Shown here in pieces: positions 9,543-18,452 of a DNA stretch of 64,000 nucleotides. This stretch comes from Tissierella praeacuta_A (GTDB taxonomy: Bacteria > Bacillota > Clostridia > Tissierellales > Tissierellaceae). Under the pieces are notes generated by a model, which did not search any database, was not told the DNA's origin, and saw only the letters and a list, made by a program, of their open reading frames with translations. Made by a program: the position numbers and the translations under genes. The stretch lies in NCBI RefSeq assembly GCF_040396155.1, contig NZ_JBEBOY010000014.1, positions 13,026 through 77,025 of the forward strand, written 5' to 3'. Positions within the stretch are counted from its first letter, which is position 1. The number at the start of each line of letters is the position of its first letter.

Positions 9543-11726
9543 ATGAGTAAGATATTAGTTTTAGCGGAGAAACCTTCTGTAGGAAGGGATATAGCTAGAG
9601 TGTTAAATTGCAAAAAAAAGGGGAATGGATGCATAGAGGGAGATAAATATATTGTAACATGGGCATTGGGCCATTTAGTTACATTGGCTGATCCAGAGCA
9701 ATATAATAAAAAATATAAAACTTGGAATATGGAAGACCTTCCAATGCTGCCAGATAGAATGAAACTAGAAGTAATAAGACAAAGCAGTAAACAATTTTAT
9801 TCTGTTAGGGAGCAAATGAATAGGAAGGATGTAGGAGAGATTATCATAGCTACAGATGCTGGAAGAGAGGGAGAGCTTGTAGCTAGATGGATTATAGAAA
9901 AAGCTAATATAAAGAAACCAATTAAAAGACTATGGATTTCGTCAGTTACAGATAAAGCTATAAAAGATGGATTTAATAATCTAAAGGATGGCAGATTATA
10001 TGAAAATCTTTATAGTTCAGCAGTTGCAAGAGCTGAAGCAGACTGGATCGTAGGTATAAATGGAACCCGTGCACTTACAGTAAAATATAATGCCCAATTA
10101 TCCTGTGGTAGAGTACAGACCCCTACATTATCTATGATTGCACAAAGAGAAGAAGAAATCAAAAGATTTGTACCAAAAGATTATTATGGAATTGCAGCTA
10201 ATACAAAGGAATTAAAATTAACATGGCAAGATAATAATACTAAGGATATAAAAACCTTTGATAAGGGGAAATCCGATAAAATATTAGAATCAATCAAAAG
10301 CAAAGATGCTAAGGTAGTAGAAGTGGAAAAATCTCTTAAAAAGAAATATTCACCAGCACTATATGATTTAACTGAATTACAAAGAGATGCAAATAGGATA
10401 TTTGGTTATTCTGCAAAGGAAACTTTATCTATAATGCAAAGACTATATGAAAACCATAAGATATTAACGTATCCAAGGACAGATTCACGATATATATCTG
10501 ATGATATTGTAGGAACATTAAAGGATAGAATAAAATCTTGCGGTATAGGACAATATCAAAAAATTGCATCTAAGATACTTAATTCTCCTATAAAGGCGAA
10601 TAAATCCTTTGTAGATAATTCTAAGGTAACAGACCACCATGCTATTATTCCTACAGAACAAAGAGTATTATTATCAGAGTTAAATGATAATGAAAGAAAA
10701 ATATATGATTTAGTAGTTAAAAGATTTTTGTCAGTACTTTATGCACCTTTTGAATATGAACAAACAGTAATTAAAGCTAAAATTGGTGATGAGAATTTCA
10801 TAGCTAAAGGAAAGAGAACCATATCATTAGGATGGAAGGAAGTATATTCAAATAATTATTATGATGAAGATGAAGAAGAAAATGAAGATCAAAACCTTCC
10901 AGTAATTAATAAAGGTGATACTCTAAAGGTAACATCACTAGGGCAAAGCACAGGAAAAACCAAACCGCCAGCACCATTTAACGAAGGAACATTACTTCAA
11001 GCCATGGAAAATCCAGTGAAATATATGAGTGATGAAAGTAAAACACTTAAAAAGATAATAGGAGAAACAGGCGGTATTGGTACAGTAGCCACTAGGGCAG
11101 ATATAATTGAAAAATTATTTAATACATTTTTAATTGAGAAAAATGGTAAAGATATATTTATTACATCAAAGGGAAAACAATTACTGGATTTAGTACCAGA
11201 AGAGTTAAAATCCCCAGCATTAACTGCAGAATGGGAGCAAAAACTAGGACTTATTTCTCAAGGTAAGCTAAATAAAAATAGTTTCATAAAGGAAATGAAG
11301 GAATACTCTAAAATTGTAGTTAAAGAGATAAAAAACAGTGATGAAACATTTAGACATGATAATATGACTAGAAATAAATGTCCTGAATGTGGAAAGTTCA
11401 TGCTAGAGGTAAAAGGAAAAAAAGGTAAAATGTATGTATGCCAAGATAGGGAATGTGGATATAGGAAGAGTATATCTAAGATAACAAATGCAAGATGTCC
11501 AAATTGTAAGAAGAAGTTAGAGTTAAGAGGAGAGGGAGAAGGACAAATATTTGCTTGCTCATGTGGATATAGAGAAAAACTATCTACATTTAACGAAAGA
11601 AAGGCAAAGGAAAAGAACAATATATCTAAGCGAGAAGTAACTAACTATATGAAACAGCAAAAGAAGGCAAAAACAGAGCCAATAAATACTGATTTAGCAG
11701 ATGCATTATCAAAACTTAAATTTTGA
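9543..11726 (+). CDS. topB: DNA topoisomerase III (type IA)
   Basis: TopB relaxes and decatenates DNA through a 5'-phosphotyrosine intermediate. The N-terminal TOPRIM domain reads VLAEKPSVGRDIARVL with ATDAGREGELVARW. The catalytic tyrosine is in ILTYPRTDSRYIS near residue 310. Two C-terminal zinc-ribbon motifs follow (CPECGKFM..CQDRECGY and CPNCKKKL..CSCGY). Length is 727 residues. It carries no conjugative-plasmid features and lies well outside the ICE, so this is probably the chromosomal copy. It ends just before a strong bidirectional hairpin. Confidence 0.95.
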   Translation: MSKILVLAEKPSVGRDIARVLNCKKKGNGCIEGDKYIVTWALGHLVTLADPEQYNKKYKTWNMEDLPMLPDRMKLEVIRQSSKQFYSVREQMNRKDVGEIIIATDAGREGELVARWIIEKANIKKPIKRLWISSVTDKAIKDGFNNLKDGRLYENLYSSAVARAEADWIVGINGTRALTVKYNAQLSCGRVQTPTLSMIAQREEEIKRFVPKDYYGIAANTKELKLTWQDNNTKDIKTFDKGKSDKILESIKSKDAKVVEVEKSLKKKYSPALYDLTELQRDANRIFGYSAKETLSIMQRLYENHKILTYPRTDSRYISDDIVGTLKDRIKSCGIGQYQKIASKILNSPIKANKSFVDNSKVTDHHAIIPTEQRVLLSELNDNERKIYDLVVKRFLSVLYAPFEYEQTVIKAKIGDENFIAKGKRTISLGWKEVYSNNYYDEDEEENEDQNLPVINKGDTLKVTSLGQSTGKTKPPAPFNEGTLLQAMENPVKYMSDESKTLKKIIGETGGIGTVATRADIIEKLFNTFLIEKNGKDIFITSKGKQLLDLVPEELKSPALTAEWEQKLGLISQGKLNKNSFIKEMKEYSKIVVKEIKNSDETFRHDNMTRNKCPECGKFMLEVKGKKGKMYVCQDRECGYRKSISKITNARCPNCKKKLELRGEGEGQIFACSCGYREKLSTFNERKAKEKNNISKREVTNYMKQQKKAKTEPINTDLADALSKLKF

Positions 11727-11814
11727 TATAATAACATAATTATTTAGATAATAGAAGGACCGAAACAAAAATATTAGGGGATATTATAAATCTCTATTCT
11801 ATTTTGTTATTCTT

Positions 11815-11862
11815 AACAATAAAAGCCATTAAAATTTGAATATTTTAATGGCTTTTATTGTT
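11815..11862. terminator. Bidirectional terminator between convergent genes
   Basis: A perfect 21-bp stem (11815-11835 with 11842-11862) has a 6-nt loop and A/T runs on both sides. It separates topB from the minus-strand operon and overlaps the last codons of the minus-strand gene. Confidence 0.9.
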
Positions 11863-12270
11863 GAATTTATTTTGAAATAATTTACGACGATAATCATATT
11901 TATCCTCATTGACATTTAATTGAATTCCATTAATTGAAACTGTTTCGGAATCAACCCAATAATTATCAACCCAATAACTATATATAGTACCATCTTTATC
12001 CATGTGCTTTAAAGTATCACTTTTAACTTCTTGCCAAAATATGGTTTTTGCGAGGTTTTTTTTATTATCTGGAAGTTTATTGATATCAGCCATTATATAT
12101 GCGGTATCACTCTCCTTATTTTCCTTATAAATAGTTATGCCCATTCTGTAGTTTTCATCAGGAGATTTTATTAGATGAGCAAGAAAAGAAAATCTGTAAT
12201 TTGTTATATCAATACGATAATAATTGTTATATACACTATAACTTATAAATATAATAACAATTACTATCAT
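11845..12270 (-). CDS. Hypothetical membrane-anchored protein of the BlaI/M56 operon
   Basis: At least 141 residues: an N-terminal hydrophobic segment, then a polar extracytoplasmic region with a tryptophan/aspartate motif YSYWVDNYWVDSE. The annotated AUG sits inside the hydrophobic stretch with no RBS. A strong GGGAGGGA lies upstream near 12303, and the frame is open so that translation from an ATT/ATA would add a positively charged start (YKKLIFI). Probably the last gene of the operon. The function is not recognised. Confidence 0.65.
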   Translation of the reverse strand: MIVIVIIFISYSVYNNYYRIDITNYRFSFLAHLIKSPDENYRMGITIYKENKESDTAYIMADINKLPDNKKNLAKTIFWQEVKSDTLKHMDKDGTIYSYWVDNYWVDSETVSINGIQLNVNEDKYDYRRKLFQNKFNNKSH

Positions 12271-12361
12271 AATAAATATTAGTTTCTTATATATAATTTA
12301 TCCCTCCCTCGAAAATTATAAATGAATTGCTAATATTGAAAGAACCATAGGCTTAATTATT

Positions 12362-12604
12362 CTACTCTACATCAGTCCAATGATCATCTATCCAATGTCC
12401 ATAGGTAACAGACCATAATCTTCTCTGTAATTTACCATTATGAATTCGATATTTATACTCTTTTACTTCTGCACGTGGCATTATCTGAGAATGGCTAATA
12501 ACTTGTGAACTTTCCGTAGTTGTTAAAATATCACCAGCATAAACATACGTTTTGCTATGAATGATAGTTATAAACGCTAAAACAACTAAAAAACTTTTTT
12601 TCAT
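12362..12604 (-). CDS. Small secreted protein with signal peptide
   Basis: It encodes 80 residues with a clear signal peptide (MKKSFLVVLAFITII, probable cleavage near YAG). The mature peptide is about 58 residues and ends RRLWSVTYGHWIDDHW. That W/D-rich tail resembles the motif in the next gene of the operon. The start overlaps the stop of the M56 gene by 4 bp (ATGA), so it is translationally coupled. The role is unknown; it could be a secreted effector or a ligand of the M56 sensor. Confidence 0.72.
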   Translation of the reverse strand: MKKSFLVVLAFITIIHSKTYVYAGDILTTTESSQVISHSQIMPRAEVKEYKYRIHNGKLQRRLWSVTYGHWIDDHWTDVE

Positions 12605-13761
12605 TTTAACGCTCCTTTGCTATTTTTTATTTTGATGCCAACATTAAGCAACTCGTGAAGTTGGCTTGGTGTTAGCTCATAGAATTCATCTTCCTCATAA
12701 TATAAATAATATGATTCATTTAAATTGATAATATATGCTGTGTCTATATCAATTGCTAATCCACTACCATCATCTTCTAAATAGTCATCAATAGAGGGTA
12801 TGTATGCTGGCTGTATAGTTATGGAATAAGTAATAATAAATAGTAACATAGCAAAAACAATTGGTAAAGTTTTGTTTTTATTTAAGTCAAAATCATAATT
12901 AAATACCATTTCAAATCTTTGTTTTATATTCTTTATTTGATTTTGATTACCAAAACTTGAGGTTACTAAAAATTTATTGATATTGTTAGACGAAGCTTCA
13001 ACTGTGTGCATTAAAGTGTTTAAATACGCTATCTTCTCTTTAGTGTTTAAATCTTTACTAATATACGAATCACACTTTAATTCTAAAGAATGTGATAATA
13101 TATCTCTTAACAAATAAATAATAGGATTCCACCAATATATAATGCAAATAATCTGTATAATTAATTTTAGCCACAAATCTTTATGAACCCAATGTATTAG
13201 TTCATGATCTAATATGTAATATAATTCCGTTTCATTATAATTTATGTTCGGAAGATAAATAGTTGGACTAAAGTATCCAAAAATAAATGGTGTAGATATG
13301 TTATCACATAATATAATTTTTATGTCAATATTATATCCACGAGATTTTTGGATCTTTTTTAATATATTCATAATGGATTTTGAGGAATGAATATTTATTC
13401 CACTGATAGTTAGTATATGTATAGAATGAAAGTCTTTTATAAGTAGTACAGCAGATATCACAGAACCAATTATTGATGTTAAATATAAAAATGATGATAC
13501 TTTATATCCCATAAATGTACTATTATATATATTATAAATTTTAGTCAATATATTAAAGGAAGGTAATACTATAGTATGAGATGTTTCAAATGGAAATATA
13601 GCACGTAATAAGCAAGCTAACAGTGGCATTAAAATAAAATATATACCATATCTACATATAAATGAATTATTTCTCATACAAAGGAATATTAAAATAATTA
13701 ATAAACTAATGATAAGTTGTGTTGATATAAAAGTAAAAATTGAAAAATTCACAACTATCAC
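12601..13761 (-). CDS. M56 family (BlaR1/MecR1-like) antirepressor metallopeptidase
   Basis: This 386-residue polytopic membrane protein has the zinc-peptidase motif HELIH (near residue 190) in YILDHELIHWVHKD, the hallmark of M56 sensors. In BlaR1 the peptidase inactivates the BlaI repressor when a signal is sensed. The usual penicillin-binding C-terminal domain is missing; the C-terminus is a short extracytoplasmic stretch (FYELTPSQLHELL). The signal is therefore probably not a beta-lactam. The start overlaps the blaI stop by 4 bp. Confidence 0.87.
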   Translation of the reverse strand: MIVVNFSIFTFISTQLIISLLIILIFLCMRNNSFICRYGIYFILMPLLACLLRAIFPFETSHTIVLPSFNILTKIYNIYNSTFMGYKVSSFLYLTSIIGSVISAVLLIKDFHSIHILTISGINIHSSKSIMNILKKIQKSRGYNIDIKIILCDNISTPFIFGYFSPTIYLPNINYNETELYYILDHELIHWVHKDLWLKLIIQIICIIYWWNPIIYLLRDILSHSLELKCDSYISKDLNTKEKIAYLNTLMHTVEASSNNINKFLVTSSFGNQNQIKNIKQRFEMVFNYDFDLNKNKTLPIVFAMLLFIITYSITIQPAYIPSIDDYLEDDGSGLAIDIDTAYIINLNESYYLYYEEDEFYELTPSQLHELLNVGIKIKNSKGALK

Positions 13762-14165
13762 TCTCTCTTCTTATCATTGGATTTTTCATCTATAATTTTC
13801 TGCAATTCTCTTTTTAATTCATTTTGTTCCTCAAAACTTACTTGATTTTTTATTAATGCTGCTACGATTTTGGGTATAGATTTATTTGAAAATGATTTAT
13901 TTTGTTGAATTTGTATTACGGTATAATCTTCAAAAGAAATTGTTGGTTTGAAAGTTCTGGCATATGCCTTATTATTTCGAATAAATCCATCTACTTCTAT
14001 AGCACCTTTCTTTAGTAATGAATTTAATAGTATATGAATCGAACTTTTCTTCCACGTTGAATTTCGCGATAATTCAACTATTTCAGAACTTGTTAAGGCT
14101 CGTTGTTCCTTCCATAGTATTTCCATAACTTCAATTTCTTTTATTGTGAGTTGTTGAACTATCAT
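13758..14165 (-). CDS. BlaI/MecI family transcriptional repressor
   Basis: This 135-residue winged-helix repressor matches the BlaI pattern: LTIKEIEVMEILWKEQRALTSSEI, then the recognition-helix region WKKSSIHILLNSLLKKGAIEV. Such proteins dimerise on dyad operators and are removed by M56 peptidases. It leads a four-gene minus-strand operon with the M56 gene and two small exported proteins. A dyad overlapping the predicted -10 box (14206-14220) suggests autorepression. Confidence 0.9.
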   Translation of the reverse strand: MIVQQLTIKEIEVMEILWKEQRALTSSEIVELSRNSTWKKSSIHILLNSLLKKGAIEVDGFIRNNKAYARTFKPTISFEDYTVIQIQQNKSFSNKSIPKIVAALIKNQVSFEEQNELKRELQKIIDEKSNDKKRE

Positions 14166-14205
14166 TTAAATGCACCCTTTCAAAGTATTATGTAATTATT
14201 ATATC

Positions 14206-14245
14206 TACTATTTTATAGTATATTATTTATCTTGTTTTTTTGCAA
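14206..14245 (-). promoter_or_regulatory. Predicted blaI promoter with overlapping operator
   Basis: On the minus strand -35 TTGCAA (14240-14245) and -10 TATACT (14217-14222) are separated by exactly 17 bp. A perfect dyad TACTATTTTATAGTA (14206-14220) overlaps the -10 box, as expected for a repressor site. The spacing to the blaI AUG leaves a leader of about 45 nt. Confidence 0.6.
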
Positions 14246-14344
14246 CCATTATATCTTCCTATGTTGATCAATATAAATATTAATGATATGATATAAACAT
14301 TGACGATTGATATATATATGAATAGATGATCCGTCTTCTAAATT

Positions 14345-14596
14345 CTAATATATTCCTAAAATTTCAAAGTGTTTTTTAATAGTACTTAATGCTAACGCTT
14401 TTAACAGTGAATTAGTTTCATCTGAAACTAATATGTTTTCAAATAATTCATTTATAAGAGCTTGAGTTTCATTCTTTAAAAGGAGTGAATAATGATGAGC
14501 AAACATATGATATAAAATTTGATGTTTTACTGATTTTGTAGCTGCTAAAGAGATAGATAGAGCCTTAAGAAGGTAATCTTTATTTTTGACATGAAT
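14345..14596 (-). pseudogene. Remnant of an unrecognised gene
   Basis: A continuous minus-strand frame ends at 14345-14347 and encodes about 83 residues (..LLKALSISLAATKSVKHQ.., ..FEILGIY) with no usable start and a stop just upstream. Immediately upstream, another frame continues with protein-like sequence (YLRASEDINLNSCQK), suggesting a frameshift. It looks like the decayed 3' end of a gene that I do not recognise. The rest of 14166-14729 holds only the blaI promoter and AT-rich sequence. Confidence 0.45.
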
Positions 14597-14729
14597 TTAA
14601 ATTGATATCTTCAGATGCCCTTAAATAAATATAAGAAAATGTGGAGGTGATTTCAGCTAGAGTATATTAAAAGATATGTATGTAAATAGAACTATAATTA
14701 TCTTATAGTTTATAGAAAGGAGGTTTTGT

Positions 14730-15509
14730 ATGAAAAAAATTGCAGCAAAGTTTTTTCCATTATATTTGGCTTTACTTATAGTTATTTTACTATCATTAAA
14801 TGTTTTTGCTGAAAGTAAAGGCTATAATTTTCTAGGATTTAAGTTTTATAACCTTGATGAAAGAAATTCTTTAATTGCAAATGCAGATGATGAAAAAAGT
14901 CAAGCTAATATTAAAATTGAAAAAGCTAACAAAGAGGTAGCTAAAACAATTAAAGAGGAAGTAGGAATTGATGTAGAAGTTAAGGAAGGTATTTTAACTT
15001 ATGAACCTGAAAAAGCTATATCTGCAAGAAATGATGAAACAGCTAAAATAATCAAGAAAGCCAACGGAATTGGTGTAGAAGTAACTGAGGGGATCCTATA
15101 TATAGAGCCTGAAAAAGCAAAATCTAATAACAACTATAAATTATATGAAAAGGAACTGGAAGATAATATTAAACCAGATATATTATTTTTAAACTATCCT
15201 TATGAATATGAGCATAGTGGAATGAAGAACTTTTCATATTCAGAATATTTATTTAAACTTAATACTGAGTTTACTTCTCATAGTAAAGCCTTTTCTCATG
15301 CAGATTTCTACAGTCAGGATGATTTCTATATGTTTACTATAAGTAGAGGTAATTCAGATAATATACCTTATATATCGGCAGATATATATGAAAGTGATAT
15401 TCATAATAATTCCGATAATGAGATTAATTCTTATTATATTATTTCTTACAATGATGGAAATACCTCTGCTTCTCAAGATGTATATTACTTTATAAATTGT
15501 TTGCCATAA
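14730..15509 (+). CDS. Secreted protein with an internal tandem repeat
   Basis: It encodes 259 residues. The N-terminus is a signal peptide (KFFPLYLALLIVILLSLNVFA) preceded by RBS AAAGGAGG. Residues 60-130 hold two similar units: ETAKIIKKANGIGVEVTEGIL, ending in EPEKA, is the second, and the first reads VAKTIKEEVGIDVEVKEGIL and also ends in EPEKA. The C-terminal part is tyrosine- and serine-rich with no known motif. It is a single gene facing away from the BlaI operon. The function is unknown. Confidence 0.75.
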   Translation: MKKIAAKFFPLYLALLIVILLSLNVFAESKGYNFLGFKFYNLDERNSLIANADDEKSQANIKIEKANKEVAKTIKEEVGIDVEVKEGILTYEPEKAISARNDETAKIIKKANGIGVEVTEGILYIEPEKAKSNNNYKLYEKELEDNIKPDILFLNYPYEYEHSGMKNFSYSEYLFKLNTEFTSHSKAFSHADFYSQDDFYMFTISRGNSDNIPYISADIYESDIHNNSDNEINSYYIISYNDGNTSASQDVYYFINCLP

Positions 15510-15635
15510 TACTATATTGAATTTTATAATTCAAATTGTTAGTATCTGCTTTCAGCGAGAGGATGAAAAAACGTTAAACTTATTGGGCGGCTGGAGATTT
15601 CTTTAATCTTGATGATCGTATATTCTAGAGGGAAA

Positions 15636-15678
15636 GTAAGCAATATGTTACCGTTATAGGTACCCTATTGCTTTTACT
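15636..15678 (+). terminator. Long hairpin followed by T-rich tract
   Basis: The AGTAAGCAATA side (15636-15645) pairs with TATTGCTTTTACT (15666-15678), and GTTACC/GGTACC pairs inside; ATTTAATTTTTT follows. It could be the terminator of the upstream secreted-protein gene or of a structured leader. The rest of 15510-15760 holds no gene. Confidence 0.5.
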
Positions 15679-15763
15679 ATTTAATTTTTTAATATAGAAT
15701 GTACAAATCCTATATATAAGAAAAAAGTATAACATATTTAGTGATAAAATATATCATACCTTG

Positions 15764-15792
15764 TTCCAAATATTTAATGTATCTGTTATAAT
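15764..15792 (+). promoter_or_regulatory. Predicted promoter with extended -10 box
   Basis: TGTTATAAT gives an extended -10 (TATAAT 15787-15792). A weak -35, TTCCAA (15764-15769), lies 17 bp upstream. It precedes the PEP carboxykinase-like gene by about 40 bp. Confidence 0.55.
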
Positions 15793-15830
15793 ATGAGTGA
15801 GTATTATTGAATATTATAAGGGGGTCAACA

Positions 15831-17486
15831 ATGGCGACAATAGCAAACTATAGAAGAGAAGATATAAATAAGGATAATCCTATCTTTTCTCCTATACGTA
15901 CTACAATTGAATCTACTTTTTATGGAAATAATGTGGTTAAGGTTTCTTCATTATCAGAAGCATATAAGTTAGCGAGGGATTCATCAGGTACCATAGTTAC
16001 GGACATGCCTGTATTTAGGCCAATGGAATTAGGATTAGATGAAGGTTCTAAAATACTTCTATTTAATGATGGTGAGATAACAGGAAGATTTGCAGGAGCA
16101 AGAGTCATTATAGGAGAACATAATGTAGATGAAGGACAACTTTCAGGTATTGCAAGGGAAGCAGTTTTTCATACAAGATATAAAAAACTATATCATGCTC
16201 AGGTACTTATAGGTCTTCATGAAGATTTTATGGTAAAAGCCCATTTACTAATTCCAGAAGGATATGAAAATACAATGTATAGTTGGATGTTAAATTTCCA
16301 ATATATTACAGAAGAGTATATAAAGATGTACAAGAATTCTGTTAAGTTACCAGAAGGGGATATCTATATATTATCTATTCCAGAATATTATCCTCCTACT
16401 CATCCAAATGGATTAGCATTATTTGATCCTAATCATAATTGTGCTTTATTATGTGGTATGAGATATTTTGGAGAACATAAGAAAGGAACATTGACTTTAG
16501 CTTGGGGTATAGCAAATAGAAATGGATTTGCATCATGTCATGGTGGTATGAAAAGATATAATTTACCAAATAATGAAAAGTATACAATAGGTGTTTTCGG
16601 TTTGTCAGGTTCAGGTAAATCTACAATTACTCATGAAAAACATGATGGAAGATATGATATAAAAATTCTTCATGATGATGCCTATGTAATATCTACTGAA
16701 GATGGTTCATCAGTAGCTTTGGAACCTTCATATTTTGATAAGACTCAAGATTATCCAACAAGCCATCCATCAAATAAATATTTACTTACAGTACAAAACT
16801 GTGGAGTAACTCTAGATGATGAAGGAAATAAAGTAATAGTAACTGAGGATATAAGAAATGGTAATGGCAGAGCTGTAAAATCTAAATTATGGGCTGAAAA
16901 CAGAGTAGATAAAATTGATGAGCCAGTAGATGCAATTGCATGGCTGATGAAAGATGCTACGATTCCCCCAGTGATTAAAATAAATAATCCTGTACTTGCA
17001 TCAACTATGGGTGCTACACTTGCAACTAAAAGGTCTACAGCAGAAAGGCTGGCTAAGGGTGTAGATATGAATGCTTTGGTTATAGAGCCATATGCAAATC
17101 CATTTAGGACCTATCCACTTGAAAATGATTATGAAAAGTTTAAGGAATTATTCGCCAATAGAAATGTAGGATGTTATATATTCAATACAGGACATTTTTT
17201 AGATAGGAAGATACCAAAGGAAATTACTCTAAAAATTCTTGAAGATATAGTAACTAAAAAGGCTAAGTTTAAACAACTAGGTAATTTCTCAGATATTGAA
17301 TTTATGGAAATAGAAGGTTTTATACCAGATATGAATGATGCTGAATATCAAAAAATGTGGATTAACAGTATTAAATACAGGAAAGAATTCTTAATAGATA
17401 TGGAAACATTTAAAGGCGGAAGAGATAAATTGCCTAAAGAATCGTTGGAGTTATTAGAAAAACTAGAAAAAGAAGTTAATAGTTAA
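15831..17486 (+). CDS. pckA: Phosphoenolpyruvate carboxykinase (ATP)-like protein
   Basis: The family interconverts oxaloacetate plus ATP with PEP plus CO2 and ADP. A kinase-1 P-loop GLSGSGKST (near residue 258) is followed by the metal-binding kinase-2 region ILHDDAYVI. The sequence is divergent from the E. coli type; it belongs to a Firmicutes group of similar length (551 residues), so the assignment rests mainly on the P-loop region. The frame is open from a TTG at 15807, but the AAGGGGGTC RBS is placed for the ATG at 15831. A promoter with TATAAT precedes it. Confidence 0.75.
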   Translation: MATIANYRREDINKDNPIFSPIRTTIESTFYGNNVVKVSSLSEAYKLARDSSGTIVTDMPVFRPMELGLDEGSKILLFNDGEITGRFAGARVIIGEHNVDEGQLSGIAREAVFHTRYKKLYHAQVLIGLHEDFMVKAHLLIPEGYENTMYSWMLNFQYITEEYIKMYKNSVKLPEGDIYILSIPEYYPPTHPNGLALFDPNHNCALLCGMRYFGEHKKGTLTLAWGIANRNGFASCHGGMKRYNLPNNEKYTIGVFGLSGSGKSTITHEKHDGRYDIKILHDDAYVISTEDGSSVALEPSYFDKTQDYPTSHPSNKYLLTVQNCGVTLDDEGNKVIVTEDIRNGNGRAVKSKLWAENRVDKIDEPVDAIAWLMKDATIPPVIKINNPVLASTMGATLATKRSTAERLAKGVDMNALVIEPYANPFRTYPLENDYEKFKELFANRNVGCYIFNTGHFLDRKIPKEITLKILEDIVTKKAKFKQLGNFSDIEFMEIEGFIPDMNDAEYQKMWINSIKYRKEFLIDMETFKGGRDKLPKESLELLEKLEKEVNS

Positions 17487-17490
17487 TATA

Positions 17491-17515
17491 AAAGGATGAA
17501 CTTTGTTCATCCTTT
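17491..17515 (+). terminator. Hairpin after the PEP carboxykinase-like gene
   Basis: AAAGGATGAAC (17491-17501) and GTTCATCCTTT (17505-17515) form an 11-bp stem with a 3-nt loop, followed by AAAATTTT. Confidence 0.75.
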
Positions 17516-17595
17516 AAAATTTTCCGAAATTATTGAGATAAAATATTGTTATTGTGATAAAATAGAAGTAGAATGAATTACGAAGGAAGTGAATT

Positions 17596-18429
17596 ATGAT
17601 TAAGCTTGGTAAAGTACAAAAACTAATAATTAAAAGATTTACTTCTGTTGGAGCTTATTTAAATACAAGTGAAGATGCAGAAGAGGATATACTACTTCCT
17701 AAATCTCAAATACCAAAGGATTTAAAAGTAGGCGATGAGATAGAGGTAATGGTATATAATGATTCAAAGGATAGAGTGATAGCCACAACCAATAGCGCAA
17801 AGGTGCAAGTTGGAGAGATGGGACATCTTATGGTAGTTAGTCAAACAAAGATAGGATCATTCTTAGATTGGGGATTAGAAAAAGATTTATTCTTGCCTTT
17901 CAGTGAAACCGTTGGTTCAATCGATAAGGGGAAGGAATATTTAGTTAGCGTATATATAGATAAATCTAATAGAATATGTGCTACTATGAAGATTAAAGAT
18001 ATGCTGAGAACAGATTCACCCTATAAGGAAAATGATAAGATAGAGGGAACAATCTATAGCATAAATAGAGATATAGGTGCCTTTGTGGCAGTGGATGATA
18101 AATACGATGGATTAATTCCAAAGAGAGAATTACTTGGAGCCTATGAAGTGGGAGATATGATAGAAGCAAGAGTATCTAAGGTCAAGGAAGATGGAAAACT
18201 AGACTTAAGTTTAAGAGATAGGTCTTATGTTCAAATGGATAAAGATGCAAATGCAATCGTATCAAAACTAAAGGAAAACTCTGGATTTCTACCTTTAAAC
18301 GATAAGAGTTCTCCAGAGATTATAAAGAAAGAGTTGAATATGAGTAAATCAGGATTTAAAAGAGCAATAGGCAGATTATATAAGGAAGGAATTATTACAA
18401 TAAAAGATAATGGAATTACACTAGATTAA
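17596..18429 (+). CDS. CvfB/YitL-like S1-domain RNA-binding protein
   Basis: This 277-residue cytosolic protein is built of S1-like OB units (GKVQKLIIKRFTSVGAYL, VGEMGHLMVV, KIEGTIYSINRDIGAFVAV) and a C-terminal winged-helix segment (SGFKRAIGRLYKEGIITI). That layout matches CvfB, a regulator of virulence and mRNA stability in staphylococci; here it is probably a general RNA-binding regulator. The RBS GAAGGAAG precedes ATG. It lies 23 bp upstream of the next gene. Confidence 0.87.
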   Translation: MIKLGKVQKLIIKRFTSVGAYLNTSEDAEEDILLPKSQIPKDLKVGDEIEVMVYNDSKDRVIATTNSAKVQVGEMGHLMVVSQTKIGSFLDWGLEKDLFLPFSETVGSIDKGKEYLVSVYIDKSNRICATMKIKDMLRTDSPYKENDKIEGTIYSINRDIGAFVAVDDKYDGLIPKRELLGAYEVGDMIEARVSKVKEDGKLDLSLRDRSYVQMDKDANAIVSKLKENSGFLPLNDKSSPEIIKKELNMSKSGFKRAIGRLYKEGIITIKDNGITLD

Positions 18430-18452
18430 CAAAAGGATGGGAGACGATTTAA

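Noticed and set aside
13200..13230. Beta-lactam sensing by the M56 protein
   Set aside because: The protein ends without the penicillin-binding domain (no S-x-x-K or K-T-G motif in its C-terminal part), and no beta-lactamase gene is next to it.
15540..15690. T-box riboswitch upstream of the PEP carboxykinase-like gene
   Set aside because: The conserved T-box sequence and a specifier loop could not be found, and the downstream gene has its own promoter after this region.
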